Notes under the pieces: generated by a model
Databases searched by the model: none
What the model was told of the DNA's origin: nothing
What the model saw: the letters and a program-made list of their open reading frames with translations, nothing else
Made by a program: the position numbers and the translations under genes
NCBI GenBank assembly: GCA_039925145.1
Contig: JBDSZL010000088.1
Location: forward strand, 1 to 64,000
DNA: 64,000 nucleotides
Direction: 5' to 3'
Source of the DNA: JBDSZL01 sp039925145
GTDB lineage: Bacteria > Acidobacteriota > Vicinamibacteria > Vicinamibacterales > SCN-69-37
Shown here: positions 1-9,200 of the stretch, piece after piece
Layout: each line of letters opens with the position of its first letter
Numbering within the stretch: the stretch's first letter is position 1

Positions 1-35
1 GCTCGGGGCTCGGGGCTCGGGGCTCGGGGCTCGAG
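1..35. repeat. GCTCGGG heptamer tandem repeat (cut by window edge)
   Basis: About five perfect copies of the seven-base unit GCTCGGG run into the window edge. The same unit, or a one-base variant, recurs between genes near 4.1, 37.4 and 38.2 kb. The strand shown carries closely spaced G runs and could fold into a G-quadruplex. No function is known to me; it looks like an intergenic simple-sequence element. Confidence 0.85.
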
Positions 36-519
36 GAAGGGCTCGGCACTCACGACACGCCAACGGGGCGGCCGCGTCTCGGATCGAGCCGACTTCGGGA
101 GGGCGCGAGGAGCGAAGTTTGAAATCGACACGGGAGCCGGGTGACCGAGCGCTGGTCTCGGACCAGCGCGAGCATCAGTGATAGATCGGTGGACGGGTCG
201 ATTTCGAGCGCCCGGACGGGAGGCTCGATCCGAGATGCGGCCGGTCCGTTGGCCACTCGAGGCGCATCGAAGGCGCTGACCGTGGGCGTGACAGACCGGG
301 TTGTTCGATGTGATGGACCCCGTGAACCGCCGGTCGAATCGGGCCGGGCAAATCGAGATGGGCACCCAGGCCAGTCGTCATCACCGCCTCAATACCTCTG
401 GCGCCGGCACGGCCCAGTACAGGGGCACCAGCGAAATCAGGATTGGGTAGAAGTGATCGCCGAAGGCATTCCCAAATCCGCTGATCGTGTTTGTTGGACG
501 CTCAAACCTGCTGAGGCCT
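36..519. other. No convincing gene
   Basis: Open frames here are mutually overlapping and arginine/proline/serine-rich, as expected from random GC-rich DNA. The only protein-like stretch is on the minus strand at about 381-490. It ends in a hydrophobic run (YPILISLVPLYW) and a stop, but has no start codon of its own, so it may be the remnant of a membrane-protein C terminus or chance. I see no RNA gene or promoter that I can support. Confidence 0.5.
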
Positions 520-984
520 CTACCCCTTCTTGTAGGTGGCCTTGCTCGTGGTCGGCGCGCCGCCGCCCTGGAAGTCTGGAAACGTCGTCTCGACCGAGAG
601 CGTGCCGTCGGCCGCAAGCGACCATACCTGTTTGATCTCGAACGTATTCCCACCGAAGTCGGACGTCGTCGTCAGCACGAGCTTGGCGCCGTCCCACGTG
701 GCTTTCGTCGTTCGGTCCATCGTGTTCCCGTTGAAGTCCAGCGGACTCTTCGCGGGCGAGCCGTCCAGGTTGTAGATGGTCTTCGATTCGCCCATTTGCG
801 TCGTGGACATGACTGTCAGCACCTTGCCGTCGTCGGAGGCGACGAACTGGCTCGCGACGAATGGTCCCGCGGACGGATCGGAGGTCAGCTTCCAGGTGCC
901 ACTGAAGCTTGGCTTGGACGACTGGGCGGTGAGTGCGGCGGCCATCAGGGCCATGACGACGAGCGCGGCGAAGATCTGTTTCAT
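520..984 (-). CDS. Small secreted protein of unknown function
   Basis: A 154-residue protein with a clear signal peptide (basic start, hydrophobic core, cleavage near LTAQS). The mature part begins with FSGTWKLTSD, the kind of opening seen in lipocalin-like or small beta-barrel secreted proteins of Acidobacteriota that sense or bind small ligands. Alternating beta-strand segments follow. No catalytic motif is visible. A good Shine-Dalgarno (GAGGAG) lies 8 nt before the ATG. It is transcribed away from the PadR/ADOP pair, and the two share a 125-bp divergent promoter region, so PadR could control it. The exact function is unknown; export is well supported. Confidence 0.8.
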   Translation of the reverse strand: MKQIFAALVVMALMAAALTAQSSKPSFSGTWKLTSDPSAGPFVASQFVASDDGKVLTVMSTTQMGESKTIYNLDGSPAKSPLDFNGNTMDRTTKATWDGAKLVLTTTSDFGGNTFEIKQVWSLAADGTLSVETTFPDFQGGGAPTTSKATYKKG

Positions 985-1086
985 GTTGAGGCTCCTCAGG
1001 ACAGATGGTACGACACCTGCGGACGGTTCGCCTGCTGATTGGGCCTACCGCCCGATGCGTTCGAAACATAGATTGGAAACATTGCT

Positions 1087-1113
1087 ATGTAGTATGCAAC
1101 TCATGTAGCATGC
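1087..1113. promoter_or_regulatory. Direct repeat ATGTAGYATGC, possible PadR operator
   Basis: Two 11-bp copies, ATGTAGTATGC (1087-1097) and ATGTAGCATGC (1103-1113), lie 16 bp apart, and the second overlaps the proposed PadR start codon. PadR regulators commonly bind ATGT/ACAT-type elements near their own promoters. The placement suggests autoregulation and control of the divergent secreted protein. This is inference from position and sequence only. Confidence 0.4.
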
Positions 1114-1445
1114 TCGCTCGCATGACGACCGGATATTTGTCCCTGTCGGCCACGCACGTCCTCCAGGCCCTCGCCAATGGATACGTGTATGGCTTCGATG
1201 TCATGGACGCCACCGGCCTCCCGAGCGGCACGGTCTATCCAGCGCTTCGGCGCATGGAGGACGCGGGGTTGATCGGATCGAAATGGGAATCACCCCTCAT
1301 CGCACAGCGTGAGCAGAGGCCAGCCCGCAAGTATTACGAGCTCACGAAGATGGGAGCGACGGCCTTGCGCGAGGCCGCGGCCCGCTACCGGCTCACTGAT
1401 CGCGCGCCAGCGCGGGCCGGAAAGCCCTCGCCAGCCAGGAGATAG
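1110..1445 (+). CDS. PadR family transcriptional regulator
   Basis: A 111-residue winged-helix regulator. The helix-turn-helix segment includes [20 protein letters not shown], where TVYPAL followed by [10 protein letters not shown] is the PadR family signature, and [14 protein letters not shown] forms the wing. Start: ATG at 1110 was chosen; ATG at 1122 (MTTGYLSL) is also possible, since family members often begin at about that point. The stop is 3 bp before the ADOP permease ATG, so the two are surely cotranscribed. PadR-ADOP pairs are typical of Acidobacteriota, the regulator probably controlling the membrane protein. The ligand is unknown. A short direct repeat over the start suggests autoregulation. 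Confidence 0.88.
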   Translation: MLARMTTGYLSLSATHVLQALANGYVYGFDVMDATGLPSGTVYPALRRMEDAGLIGSKWESPLIAQREQRPARKYYELTKMGATALREAAARYRLTDRAPARAGKPSPARR

Positions 1446-1448
1446 CGC

Positions 1449-4052
1449 ATGCGACTCTATCGCTGGTGTCTGATGATCGCGAGCCGGCTCGTCCCGAAGG
1501 ACATCCGCGTCGAGTGGCGCGCCGAGTGGGACGCGGAACTGCACGCCCACGAGTCGTCGCTGCGGCCGTGGGCCGGCACCCGACGGATGGACTTGCTGCG
1601 TCGGGCCTCGGGCGCCTTCTGGGATGCACTCTGGCTGCAGACGAGCCGGTGGTACTCGTTGCGCCTGTTCGGCCGGCACTGGCGGCTCGCGCTGTCGGCG
1701 CTGTTGTCACTGAGCGTTGCGATTGCGGCCACCGCCATGGGGTTCTCTGCCTACAACGCGCTGCTGCTACGCCCGCCCGGCGTCACTGGTGTCGCGTCGC
1801 TGCGGCTGATTCACGTCCGGACGACTTCCGACCCGTTCGGGCCAGCGTCCTATCCCGAGTTCGTCGACTACCGGGAGCGAACAGGGTCGTTCGCGGACAT
1901 CGCCGCGTTCCCGTATTCGATCTCGGCTGTGCTGTTCGACAACCGCGCCGACCAGGTCGTCGCGACGCAGGTCTCCGACAACTTCTTCAGCGTCCTCGGC
2001 ATCACCGCTCGCGCCGGCACATTGGTGTTCCATTCCGCCGTAGCCGGACCGGCCCCCGAAATCGTGATTGGTGAGCGACTCTGGCGGTCACTCGGCAGCG
2101 CTCCCACCGTCGTGGGACGGGAAGTTCGACTCAATGACCATCGGGTCACGATCGTCGGCGTCGTGCCGTCGACGTTCACGGGAATGACATGGGGATTCAA
2201 TCCGGATGTCTGGATGTCGCTGCACACGAACCTCCTGGTGTTCGGCGGCGCCGCGACCGAGCTCACCGATCGTGCCCAGACCTCGCTGCATCTGGTTGGC
2301 CGCCTGAAGCAGGGTGTGTCGAATGCCCAGGCCGCCACTGATACGCAGCTGGTCGCGTCGTCGATCGCCCGCGATCATCCCGACACGAGTCGGAACCACA
2401 CCGCAGTACTGACGCCGCTGACCGTCACGCCGCCAGGCGAGCGGATGTGGGCCAGCACGATCCTGAGCGGCCTCGTGCTGGTCGTGCTGCTCGCGCTTGT
2501 CGTGGCCTGCGCGAATGTCACGAACCTGCTCCTCGGACTGGCAGCGACCCGCCGCCACGAGATGCTCGTGCGGGCAGCGCTCGGTGCCTCACGTCTCCAG
2601 ATGGTGATACCGCTCGTGCGCGAGAGCGCGGCGCTCGGCCTGTCGGCGGGCTTGCTCGGCTACGGCGCCGCAGGACTGGCGTTGGCGAAACTGTCGAAGT
2701 TCCATCCGTCGCTTGGGATGTTTCTACCAACGCTCTCCTTCGACCTGAGGCCCGACGCGGCGGTGCTCGCGGCGACCCTGGCGGCCGCCCTCGCCGCGGG
2801 AATCGGCGTCGGACTCGTGCCTGCCCTGCGAGCCGCCAGTGAGGGACTCTCGGGGTCGCTCGCGCGCGAGCAGTCCGTCGCCGAACCGACCAAGACACGC
2901 ATCCGCAGCGTGCTAGTCGTGATCCAGATGGCCGTTGCCACGATCGTGCTCGTCGGCGTGAGCCTGTCGATAAAGAGTCTGATGATGATGCAGGCGCCGG
3001 CGCTGGGCTTCACCGCACGGCACCTGTCGTTCACCGGTATCGACATGCGCCGCAGTGGTTTCGACGCGAGCACCGGACCGGCGTTCTACAGCCGCATCGA
3101 AGAACGACTGACCGGGATGAAGGGCATCGAGGCTGTTTCGCTCTCCAGCGACGTGCCGATGCTCGGCTATGCCAGCGACCACGTGGTTCCAGACGGTGAT
3201 CCCCCCCCGCTGGATGGCCATGGCCCCGAGACGCCGTACTCGGTGGTCGACACCCGCTACTTCTCGACGCTAGGTATCCGGCTGCTCGCGGGCCGCACGT
3301 TTGATTCGCGCGATCGTGTCGGAGCGCCCGAGGTCGTCATCATCAACCGGACGCTCGCGAAGCGACACTGGCCCGGTCGCGACCCGCTTGGACGCCGGCT
3401 TCGCATCGAGGAGGGCAACCGGCTGGTGGAGGTCATCGGCGTCGTCGAGGACGGGCATTACGGTGACGTCGGTGAAGACCAGCAGCCCTTTATGTATTTC
3501 CCGCTCGACCAGCATTACCTTCCGCAAGTGACCGTCATCGCGCGCACGAGCGCGCCGCGCGATGCGGTCATGCTCGCACTCGGCGAGATGCAGCCGAACA
3601 TCGTGTTCGGCGGCGTCGGCATGATGACGCTCGACGATGTGCTCGGTCTCTCGCTCATGCTGCCTCGGGTGCTCGCGACGACGACCGCCGGTTTCGGGGT
3701 CGTGACGCTCGCCCTTGCCGTGTTCGGTCTCTACAGCACCGTGTTCTACTCCGTGAGCCAGCGGCGGACGGAGATGGGCATTCGCGTCAGTCTCGGTGCG
3801 ACGCCGCGCGATCTGTTCCGGCTGGTGCTGCGGGACGCCCGATGGCGCGCAACGGCCGGCGGAGCCATCGGCCTGGGCGCCGCCCTCGCGCTGGTTCCCG
3901 TGGCATCGTCAATCTTCTTCGGCATCGGCAGCGTTGAACCGGTCGTGATCGCCGGCGCGACGGCCGGCATCGTGTCCATTGTCCTCACCACGACCTACGC
4001 GGTGGTGAGGCCGTGGACGCGACGGCCGGCACTCGAGTTGTTGCGGCGGTAG
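1449..4052 (+). CDS. ADOP-type ABC transporter permease (MacB/FtsX-like)
   Basis: An 867-residue membrane protein of the acidobacterial duplicated orphan permease type. The N terminus (RLVPKDIRVEWRAEWDAEL) is the ADOP-specific cytoplasmic helix. Next come a first transmembrane helix (about residues 78-100), a large MacB-like periplasmic domain, a three-helix FtsX domain (about 335-460), then a second periplasmic domain and second FtsX domain (about 755-865). The whole MacB unit is thus duplicated in one chain. No ATPase gene lies next to it, which is why the family is called orphan; whether it borrows an ATPase is unknown. It follows PadR by 3 bp. Function is probably mechanotransmission or export across the envelope; the substrate is unknown. 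Confidence 0.9.
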   Translation: MRLYRWCLMIASRLVPKDIRVEWRAEWDAELHAHESSLRPWAGTRRMDLLRRASGAFWDALWLQTSRWYSLRLFGRHWRLALSALLSLSVAIAATAMGFSAYNALLLRPPGVTGVASLRLIHVRTTSDPFGPASYPEFVDYRERTGSFADIAAFPYSISAVLFDNRADQVVATQVSDNFFSVLGITARAGTLVFHSAVAGPAPEIVIGERLWRSLGSAPTVVGREVRLNDHRVTIVGVVPSTFTGMTWGFNPDVWMSLHTNLLVFGGAATELTDRAQTSLHLVGRLKQGVSNAQAATDTQLVASSIARDHPDTSRNHTAVLTPLTVTPPGERMWASTILSGLVLVVLLALVVACANVTNLLLGLAATRRHEMLVRAALGASRLQMVIPLVRESAALGLSAGLLGYGAAGLALAKLSKFHPSLGMFLPTLSFDLRPDAAVLAATLAAALAAGIGVGLVPALRAASEGLSGSLAREQSVAEPTKTRIRSVLVVIQMAVATIVLVGVSLSIKSLMMMQAPALGFTARHLSFTGIDMRRSGFDASTGPAFYSRIEERLTGMKGIEAVSLSSDVPMLGYASDHVVPDGDPPPLDGHGPETPYSVVDTRYFSTLGIRLLAGRTFDSRDRVGAPEVVIINRTLAKRHWPGRDPLGRRLRIEEGNRLVEVIGVVEDGHYGDVGEDQQPFMYFPLDQHYLPQVTVIARTSAPRDAVMLALGEMQPNIVFGGVGMMTLDDVLGLSLMLPRVLATTTAGFGVVTLALAVFGLYSTVFYSVSQRRTEMGIRVSLGATPRDLFRLVLRDARWRATAGGAIGLGAALALVPVASSIFFGIGSVEPVVIAGATAGIVSIVLTTTYAVVRPWTRRPALELLRR

Positions 4053-4138
4053 GGTCAGTGCGTCGTCACGGCGGGCCCCACGCAGCCGCCGCCGTCGGCA
4101 CATTGAGTGTCTCGTGTTCCGCCGCGAGTCGGAAGCCC

Positions 4139-4168
4139 CCCCGAGCCCCGAGCCCCGAGCCCCGAGCC
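4139..4168. repeat. CCCGAGC heptamer tandem repeat
   Basis: Four to five copies of CCCGAGC, the reverse complement of the unit at the left edge. It lies between the convergent ends of the ADOP permease and the yjbQ gene. G runs would be on the minus strand. It could act as a transcription barrier between the convergent genes, but there is no T-tract, so a classic terminator is not claimed. Confidence 0.85.
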
Positions 4169-4171
4169 AAA

Positions 4172-4594
4172 CTACTCCCCCATCACATGCACGACCACCG
4201 AGCGTTGATGCGGGCGCGTGCGGTGCTCCCACACGTAGATGCCCTGCCACGTTCCCAGGGAAAGCTGCCCGCCCGCGATCGGGATGCTCAACGTGACGGC
4301 AGTGAGCGCCGTCCGCACATGCGCCGGCATGTCGTCGTCGCCTTCGACCGTGTGCACGAAGAGACGGTCGCCATCGGGCACGAGGCGTGCGAAGAAGCGA
4401 TCCAGATCGCGTTGCACGTCAGGGTCCGCGTTCTCCTGGATGAGCAGCGACGCCGAGGTGTGCCGCAGATAGAGCGTGCACAGACCAGTGTCGATTGCGG
4501 CAGTCGCGACGAGCGGCTCGACCCGGCCGGTAATTTCGTAGAGCCCGCGCCCGCGCGTCGAGACGTCGAGTGTCGAAATCGTTTGCTTCAGCAT
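4172..4594 (-). CDS. yjbQ: YjbQ family protein (UPF0047)
   Basis: A 140-residue protein of the YjbQ/UPF0047 family, some members of which have weak thiamine-phosphate synthase activity, so the true role is uncertain. Diagnostic segments are LYLRHTSASLLIQENADP, DMPAHVRTALT, LSLGTWQGIYVWEHR and the C-terminal VVVHVMG; the histidines in RHTSAS and AHVRT line the presumed metal site. I chose the ATG at 4594 (MLKQTIST) because it matches the family length and has a -10-like TACGAT six bases upstream. An upstream in-frame start at 4639 would add 15 unlikely residues. The gene is divergent from the kinase at 4654. Confidence 0.9.
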   Translation of the reverse strand: MLKQTISTLDVSTRGRGLYEITGRVEPLVATAAIDTGLCTLYLRHTSASLLIQENADPDVQRDLDRFFARLVPDGDRLFVHTVEGDDDMPAHVRTALTAVTLSIPIAGGQLSLGTWQGIYVWEHRTRPHQRSVVVHVMGE

Positions 4595-4600
4595 GATGTA

Positions 4601-4606
4601 ATCGTA
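4601..4606 (-). promoter_or_regulatory. -10 box TACGAT, leaderless start of yjbQ
   Basis: TACGAT lies 6 nt before the ATG at 4594 on the minus strand, with no Shine-Dalgarno. This spacing puts the predicted transcription start at the start codon. Confidence 0.5.
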
Positions 4607-4653
4607 GAGCCATCTCCCGGGGGCGCCTACGACCACCAAGAAGGCACAAACAC

Positions 4654-5679
4654 ATGATTCCGCCAGATAAGACAGAAGCCGTCGCCCTCGGACTGCGCGA
4701 TGCCTTTGGCATCAGCCACATTGACGACATCTCGAGGATGACCGGCGGTCACACCCCCTCGCTGGTCTTTCGCGTGGTGGTCAGAGGCGCGCCATACCTG
4801 CTGAAGATCATCACGCGCGCCGAAGACCCGACGCGCCACTACACCAGCATGAGGGCAGCTGCCGACGCCGGCGTGGCGCCGCGCGTCTGGTACACGAACG
4901 CCGAAGAGAGAATCTGCATCACCGACTTCGTGACGGCCGAGCCGCTCCCTGTGGCGGAGGCACGCGTCCGGCTGCCGGCGCTATTGCGGACGCTGCATGC
5001 GGTGCCGCCCTTCGGCAGAGCTCCGTTCAATACGACGTGCACGTTCCTGCTCTCCAGAGGCCCGGGGCTCGGTCGATTTCCCGGCCGGGACGACTACCTG
5101 CAGAAATTCGAGGCGGCACACCTGCTCGCTGAAGCCGACAGCAAAGAGTTCTTTGCCCGCTACGCCGAGCTCGAGGCGGTGTACCCCTACGACGATGTCG
5201 AGATGGTGTCGAGCCACAACGACCTCTTCAAGCCAGACAACATCCTGTTCGACGGCCAGCGCGCGTGGCTCGTGGACTGGGAGGCCGCGTTCCTCAACGA
5301 CCGTTATGCCGATCTGGCCGTGGTCGCCAATCAGGTGGTGACGAGCGACGATGAGGAGATGGTCTATCTGCGGGAATACTTCGGGGCGCCTCCCGACCGC
5401 TACCAGCGGGCGCGGTTTCATCTCATGCAGCAGATCGCCCATCTGTTCTATACGATGGGGTTTCTCATGCTGGGCTCAACCGGCACGCCGATCGACTGGG
5501 GTGCGCGCGTGCCCGAGTTCGCGGACTATCATCGCCAGATGCGGTCGGGTCATGTCGATCTATCAGACAAGGCGGTGAAGACCGTGTTCGCCAGGGTGCA
5601 CTGGAACAGGCTCCTGCACAACGTACGGCAGCCCCGATACAGGCAAGCGCTCGAGACTGTGTCGCAAGGGCGTGGGTGA
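4654..5679 (+). CDS. APH-fold phosphotransferase (choline/aminoglycoside kinase-like)
   Basis: A 341-residue kinase-fold protein. The N lobe has a short glycine-containing loop (RMTGGHTPSLVFRV) and the ATP-binding lysine in PYLLKIITRAED. The catalytic loop is SSHNDLFKPDNILFDG (the APH/choline-kinase H-x-D-x5-N pattern), and the metal-binding segment is WLVDWEAAFLNDRYADLA. The pattern is closer to choline/ethanolamine kinase-like proteins than to clinical aminoglycoside kinases. The substrate cannot be told from sequence. It overlaps or abuts the DUF985 cupin gene, so the two are probably cotranscribed. It is not evidence of antibiotic resistance. Confidence 0.85.
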   Translation: MIPPDKTEAVALGLRDAFGISHIDDISRMTGGHTPSLVFRVVVRGAPYLLKIITRAEDPTRHYTSMRAAADAGVAPRVWYTNAEERICITDFVTAEPLPVAEARVRLPALLRTLHAVPPFGRAPFNTTCTFLLSRGPGLGRFPGRDDYLQKFEAAHLLAEADSKEFFARYAELEAVYPYDDVEMVSSHNDLFKPDNILFDGQRAWLVDWEAAFLNDRYADLAVVANQVVTSDDEEMVYLREYFGAPPDRYQRARFHLMQQIAHLFYTMGFLMLGSTGTPIDWGARVPEFADYHRQMRSGHVDLSDKAVKTVFARVHWNRLLHNVRQPRYRQALETVSQGRG

Positions 5680-5686
5680 CCCGCCG

Positions 5687-6193
5687 ATGCCGGATCGTGC
5701 ACGCGCCCTGATCGATGGCCTTGGCCTCGCGCCACACCCCGAACGCGGCTTCTACGTCGAGACGTATCGAGCTGCCGCACGTGTAAGCACCTCGATGCAC
5801 GCGGGCGACCGCGCCGCCTCCACCGCGATCTACTTTCTGGTCACGGCAGACGAGCCTGTCACGAGCCTGCACCGTCTCAGATCGGATGAAGTCTTTCACC
5901 TGTACGACGGCGGTCCACTTGAAATCGTGCGGCTCTACGCCGATGGGCGGTCGGACGTCGGTCGTCTGGGGCTGGACCTGGCCGCTGGCGAACGACCGCA
6001 AATCGTCGTGCCGGCCGGCACATGGTTCGGCACGGCGCTGGCCTCCGGCGCTTCGCACTGCCTGGTGGGCTGCACCGTCGCGCCCGGGTTTGAGTTCGCA
6101 GATTTCGAACTGGCCGACGGACCGGAGCTCGAAGCGCAATATCCCGCCCAGGCCAGCCGTATCCGCCGCATGCGGCGACCGTCCGCGCGGTAA
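5687..6193 (+). CDS. DUF985 cupin protein
   Basis: A 168-residue single-domain cupin of the DUF985 family. Recognisable parts are LGLAPHPERGFYVETYR at the start, STAIYFLVTADEPVTSLHRL, DEVFHLYDGGPLEI (first cupin motif region), VVPAGTWFGT and SHCLVGCTVAPGFEFADFEL (second motif region). The family is often annotated as a predicted cupin sugar epimerase, but the substrate is not established. The ATG at 5687 was chosen over the GTG at 5672, which lies inside the kinase stop region and has its purine run too close. It is cotranscribed with the kinase upstream. It ends 26 bp from the convergent giant protease gene. Confidence 0.88.
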   Translation: MPDRARALIDGLGLAPHPERGFYVETYRAAARVSTSMHAGDRAASTAIYFLVTADEPVTSLHRLRSDEVFHLYDGGPLEIVRLYADGRSDVGRLGLDLAAGERPQIVVPAGTWFGTALASGASHCLVGCTVAPGFEFADFELADGPELEAQYPAQASRIRRMRRPSAR

Positions 6194-6219
6194 TCCCCTC
6201 CGACGTGGGAGACGTGGGA

Positions 6220-9200
6220 TCAGAAGCCCTGTCTGACCCCGAGCTGCCACTGCAGACGACGATCCTGCCGATCGAGCGGATGGCTCGCTGACAACTCCAC
6301 CACGGCTATGCCGAACAGGTTGACCCGGACCGCCGCCCCAACGCTGCGGACGACCTGGCGCGACCCGCCGAGAAACGACGGGCGGCTGCTGTTCGTCCAG
6401 CTGACGCCGGCATCCATGAAGGCTGCCACGTCCACGGGGACGCGGCCGTACTCCAGCTCGCCTTTCAGCAGACCCGGCATCGGCGCGTGCACTTCGATGT
6501 TTGCCACGGCAAGGCGGCTGCCGAGCAGACTCCGGAAGACGTCGCACTCCGACTCGCTGCTCCCCTCGAGACACTCGCCCGCCTTGAAGGAGCCCACGCC
6601 GTAGCCGCGCACGAACTCCGGGTAGCCGGCATACAGCGGGAGCAGCTGGTCGTGCTCGCTGTCGCGGCCGTATCGGCCGTAGTGCAGGGCACGCACGGCG
6701 ACCGTCAGCGGTCGCACCGGCATGAAGTAGCGTCGCCAGTCGGCGAGCATGGACGTGTACTGCAGGGAGCCAGCGGTCCGTCCGAGCTCGAACCGCGAAC
6801 GGGCGCCGTAGATCGGGCTGGTGGCCCCGAAAAACGACGTGTCGTGCACGAACGCCACGCTGGTCTGCCCGAGATAGATAGGCGGTCCAAGTGACTCGCG
6901 GGCGCGGGTGAGGTCGAGCAGTTCGCCGCTCGGACGCTCGAACGTCCGCGTCCGCGTGTCGCGGGAAAAAGAGAGCGACTCGACGCCGCCTACCACTTCG
7001 AGGCGGCTCGAGACGTTGAACGGCCGCGCCGCTGTGGCGAACGCGCCATGCACGGTCTGCCGCTCGACGACCTCGCGGATCTGGGTCTGCCCCTCGGTGT
7101 CCTGACGCGTGAGGTAGCCGATCGCGTAGGGCACCGACGAGAGTGAGGCCGCCCAGTTCCACCGATGTTTGCGGTTGAGGTACAGGAGCTGGCCTCCGAA
7201 GTCGGCGAGCGTGCCACCGATCTGCCCCTGCACGCCAAGGCCGCGGTCGCCGAGCATGTCGCTGAACACGGCCGAGACGCCGCCGCTGACACGCGCGCCG
7301 AAGTCGCTGATCGATCCCGACACCGTCGGCTGCCCGATCGTGTCGAGCGCGAGCTTCTGCCGGTACGGCTCCCCCGCTGTCAGCGATCGTGTCGGCGGCA
7401 GCCCGCGGCCCGTGTTCGAGAGCAGCGAGAACACGTCGCCGCCGGGGACCGCGCGGCCGGGCAGCACCGCCGCTTCCAAGGACGCCTCGGGCGGGACGAG
7501 ACCCACGGTCTCTGCGGGATCCAGCACGTAGATCGCGTGGCCGTCGTCTTCGAACACGCTGAAGACGAGGCGGCCCGCTGCCGCGGCACTGAGCGTCGGA
7601 CTGGCCGAGGTGATGCCCGCCACCCCCGTGGGCACCGATGACAGGCGCGTCACCGGACCGCCGTCGATGTCGATGCGGTAGAGGTTGCTGATGCCGTCAG
7701 GATCGGCGACAAACGTGACCTCGCGCCCGTCGGCCGACACCTGAGGACTGATCTGCTTGCCGGCGAGGAACGCCGCAATCGGCGTGACGCGTTGTGACGC
7801 GAGGTCGATCCGCGCGAGACGCAGCGGACCAGACGCCAGCGTGGTCAGGTCGGTGCTGAACCGCTCCGTCACGAAGACGACCGACCGGCCGTCGGGCGTG
7901 AAGACCGGATCGAGATCGGCATACGGATCTCTCGTCAGGCGCTCCAGGCCAGGCGACGAGAGGCTCACCCGGTACAGATCGATGAGGCCGCCCGCGTTGC
8001 CGCTGATGACGAGCGACCGGCCGTCGGGCGCAAACGTGGGATTGAGGACATCATCGAGCCCCGGGAGTTTCACCTCGCGGGCGATGCGCCCGGAACGGAC
8101 GTCGACCAGCGCGATGACTGGCCGGCCCGCGCGAATGGCTGCCACGGCGAGCCGGCGGCCGTCCGGGCTCCAGGCGCCGGCCGAGCTCAGGAACTGGAGA
8201 CTGTCGAAGTGCGGATCGGTCGCGCTCTCGAGCAGCTTGCGTTCGATGCGCCCGGTGTCGGCGTCGGCCAGATACAACGCAACCGAAAAGCGGTCACGCT
8301 CGGAGAAGAAGGCGACGTGCCGTCCGTCGGGACTGACTTTGGGGCCAACGTTGTAGCGTCCTCCGCCATTTTTCGGGCCGAGCAGCAGGCGCGGCGTGCT
8401 CGCCACCGCCAGCGCTTCGTCGGTGACGCGCTGTGCCGAGGCCATGATGGCGGCATGCCACTCCGCCGTCAGCGTATCGGGCGTGGTGCCCAGCTGGTGC
8501 GCCAGGCCTTCGAGATCGAACCGTGGATTGGCGGCAGAGCGCACGAGTGACGCCACCATGCGATCGCCGTACTTGGCGCCGAGATAGGCCCAGAAGGCAT
8601 GCCCCCATCGATAGGGGAAATATTTCGGGTTGTCGAGATCCCGGATGCGCGGCAGCTTCTCGCGCAGCGCCGCATCGCGCAGCCACATCGCCGTTTGCGC
8701 GTCGACGGGGCCGAGCGACAGATACTCGGCCATGCCCTCCACGAACCACAGCGGAAACGCGAGGATGCCGGGTACGGCCCCTGTGTTCTCGCGCGGATCC
8801 TCACCGGTGAGATCGAACTGAAACGCGTGCACGAGCTCGTGCCCCAGCACGTGATCGGTATCGGAGAGTGAGCCGGACACGGGCAGGACGATGCGACGTT
8901 TGAGTCCTTCGGTCACGCCACCCGTACCTTCGCCGATGAGCCCTTCGACCGCGTTTGTCTGCCGGAAGTGTGCGCTGACAGCGTAGAGAATGATCACCTG
9001 ACGGCCGCGCAGATCGTGGCTGAAGAACCGCGAGAGCCGGGCGTGCCAGCGTTCTGCCATGCGCGACACCAGCCCGGCCGCCTCTGCCTCCTCTGGGTAG
9101 TAGTAGATGTCGAAGTGATCGGTCTTCAGGATCTGAAACGTGAACGTGCGGTACTGCACCTTGTTGCGGCCGAAGTACTGCGCGCTGCTGGCCGCCGGCG

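Noticed and set aside
437..1069. Long minus-strand frame across the secreted-protein gene
   Set aside because: Arginine- and proline-rich translation in the wrong frame of a clearly coding gene with a signal peptide.
4654..5679. Antibiotic resistance (aminoglycoside kinase) reading of the APH-fold gene
   Set aside because: The fold covers many small-molecule kinases; nothing points to an antibiotic substrate.
5465..7162. 565-codon minus-strand frame across DUF985 and the protease gene
   Set aside because: Shadow of two real genes on different strands; no motif and biased composition.
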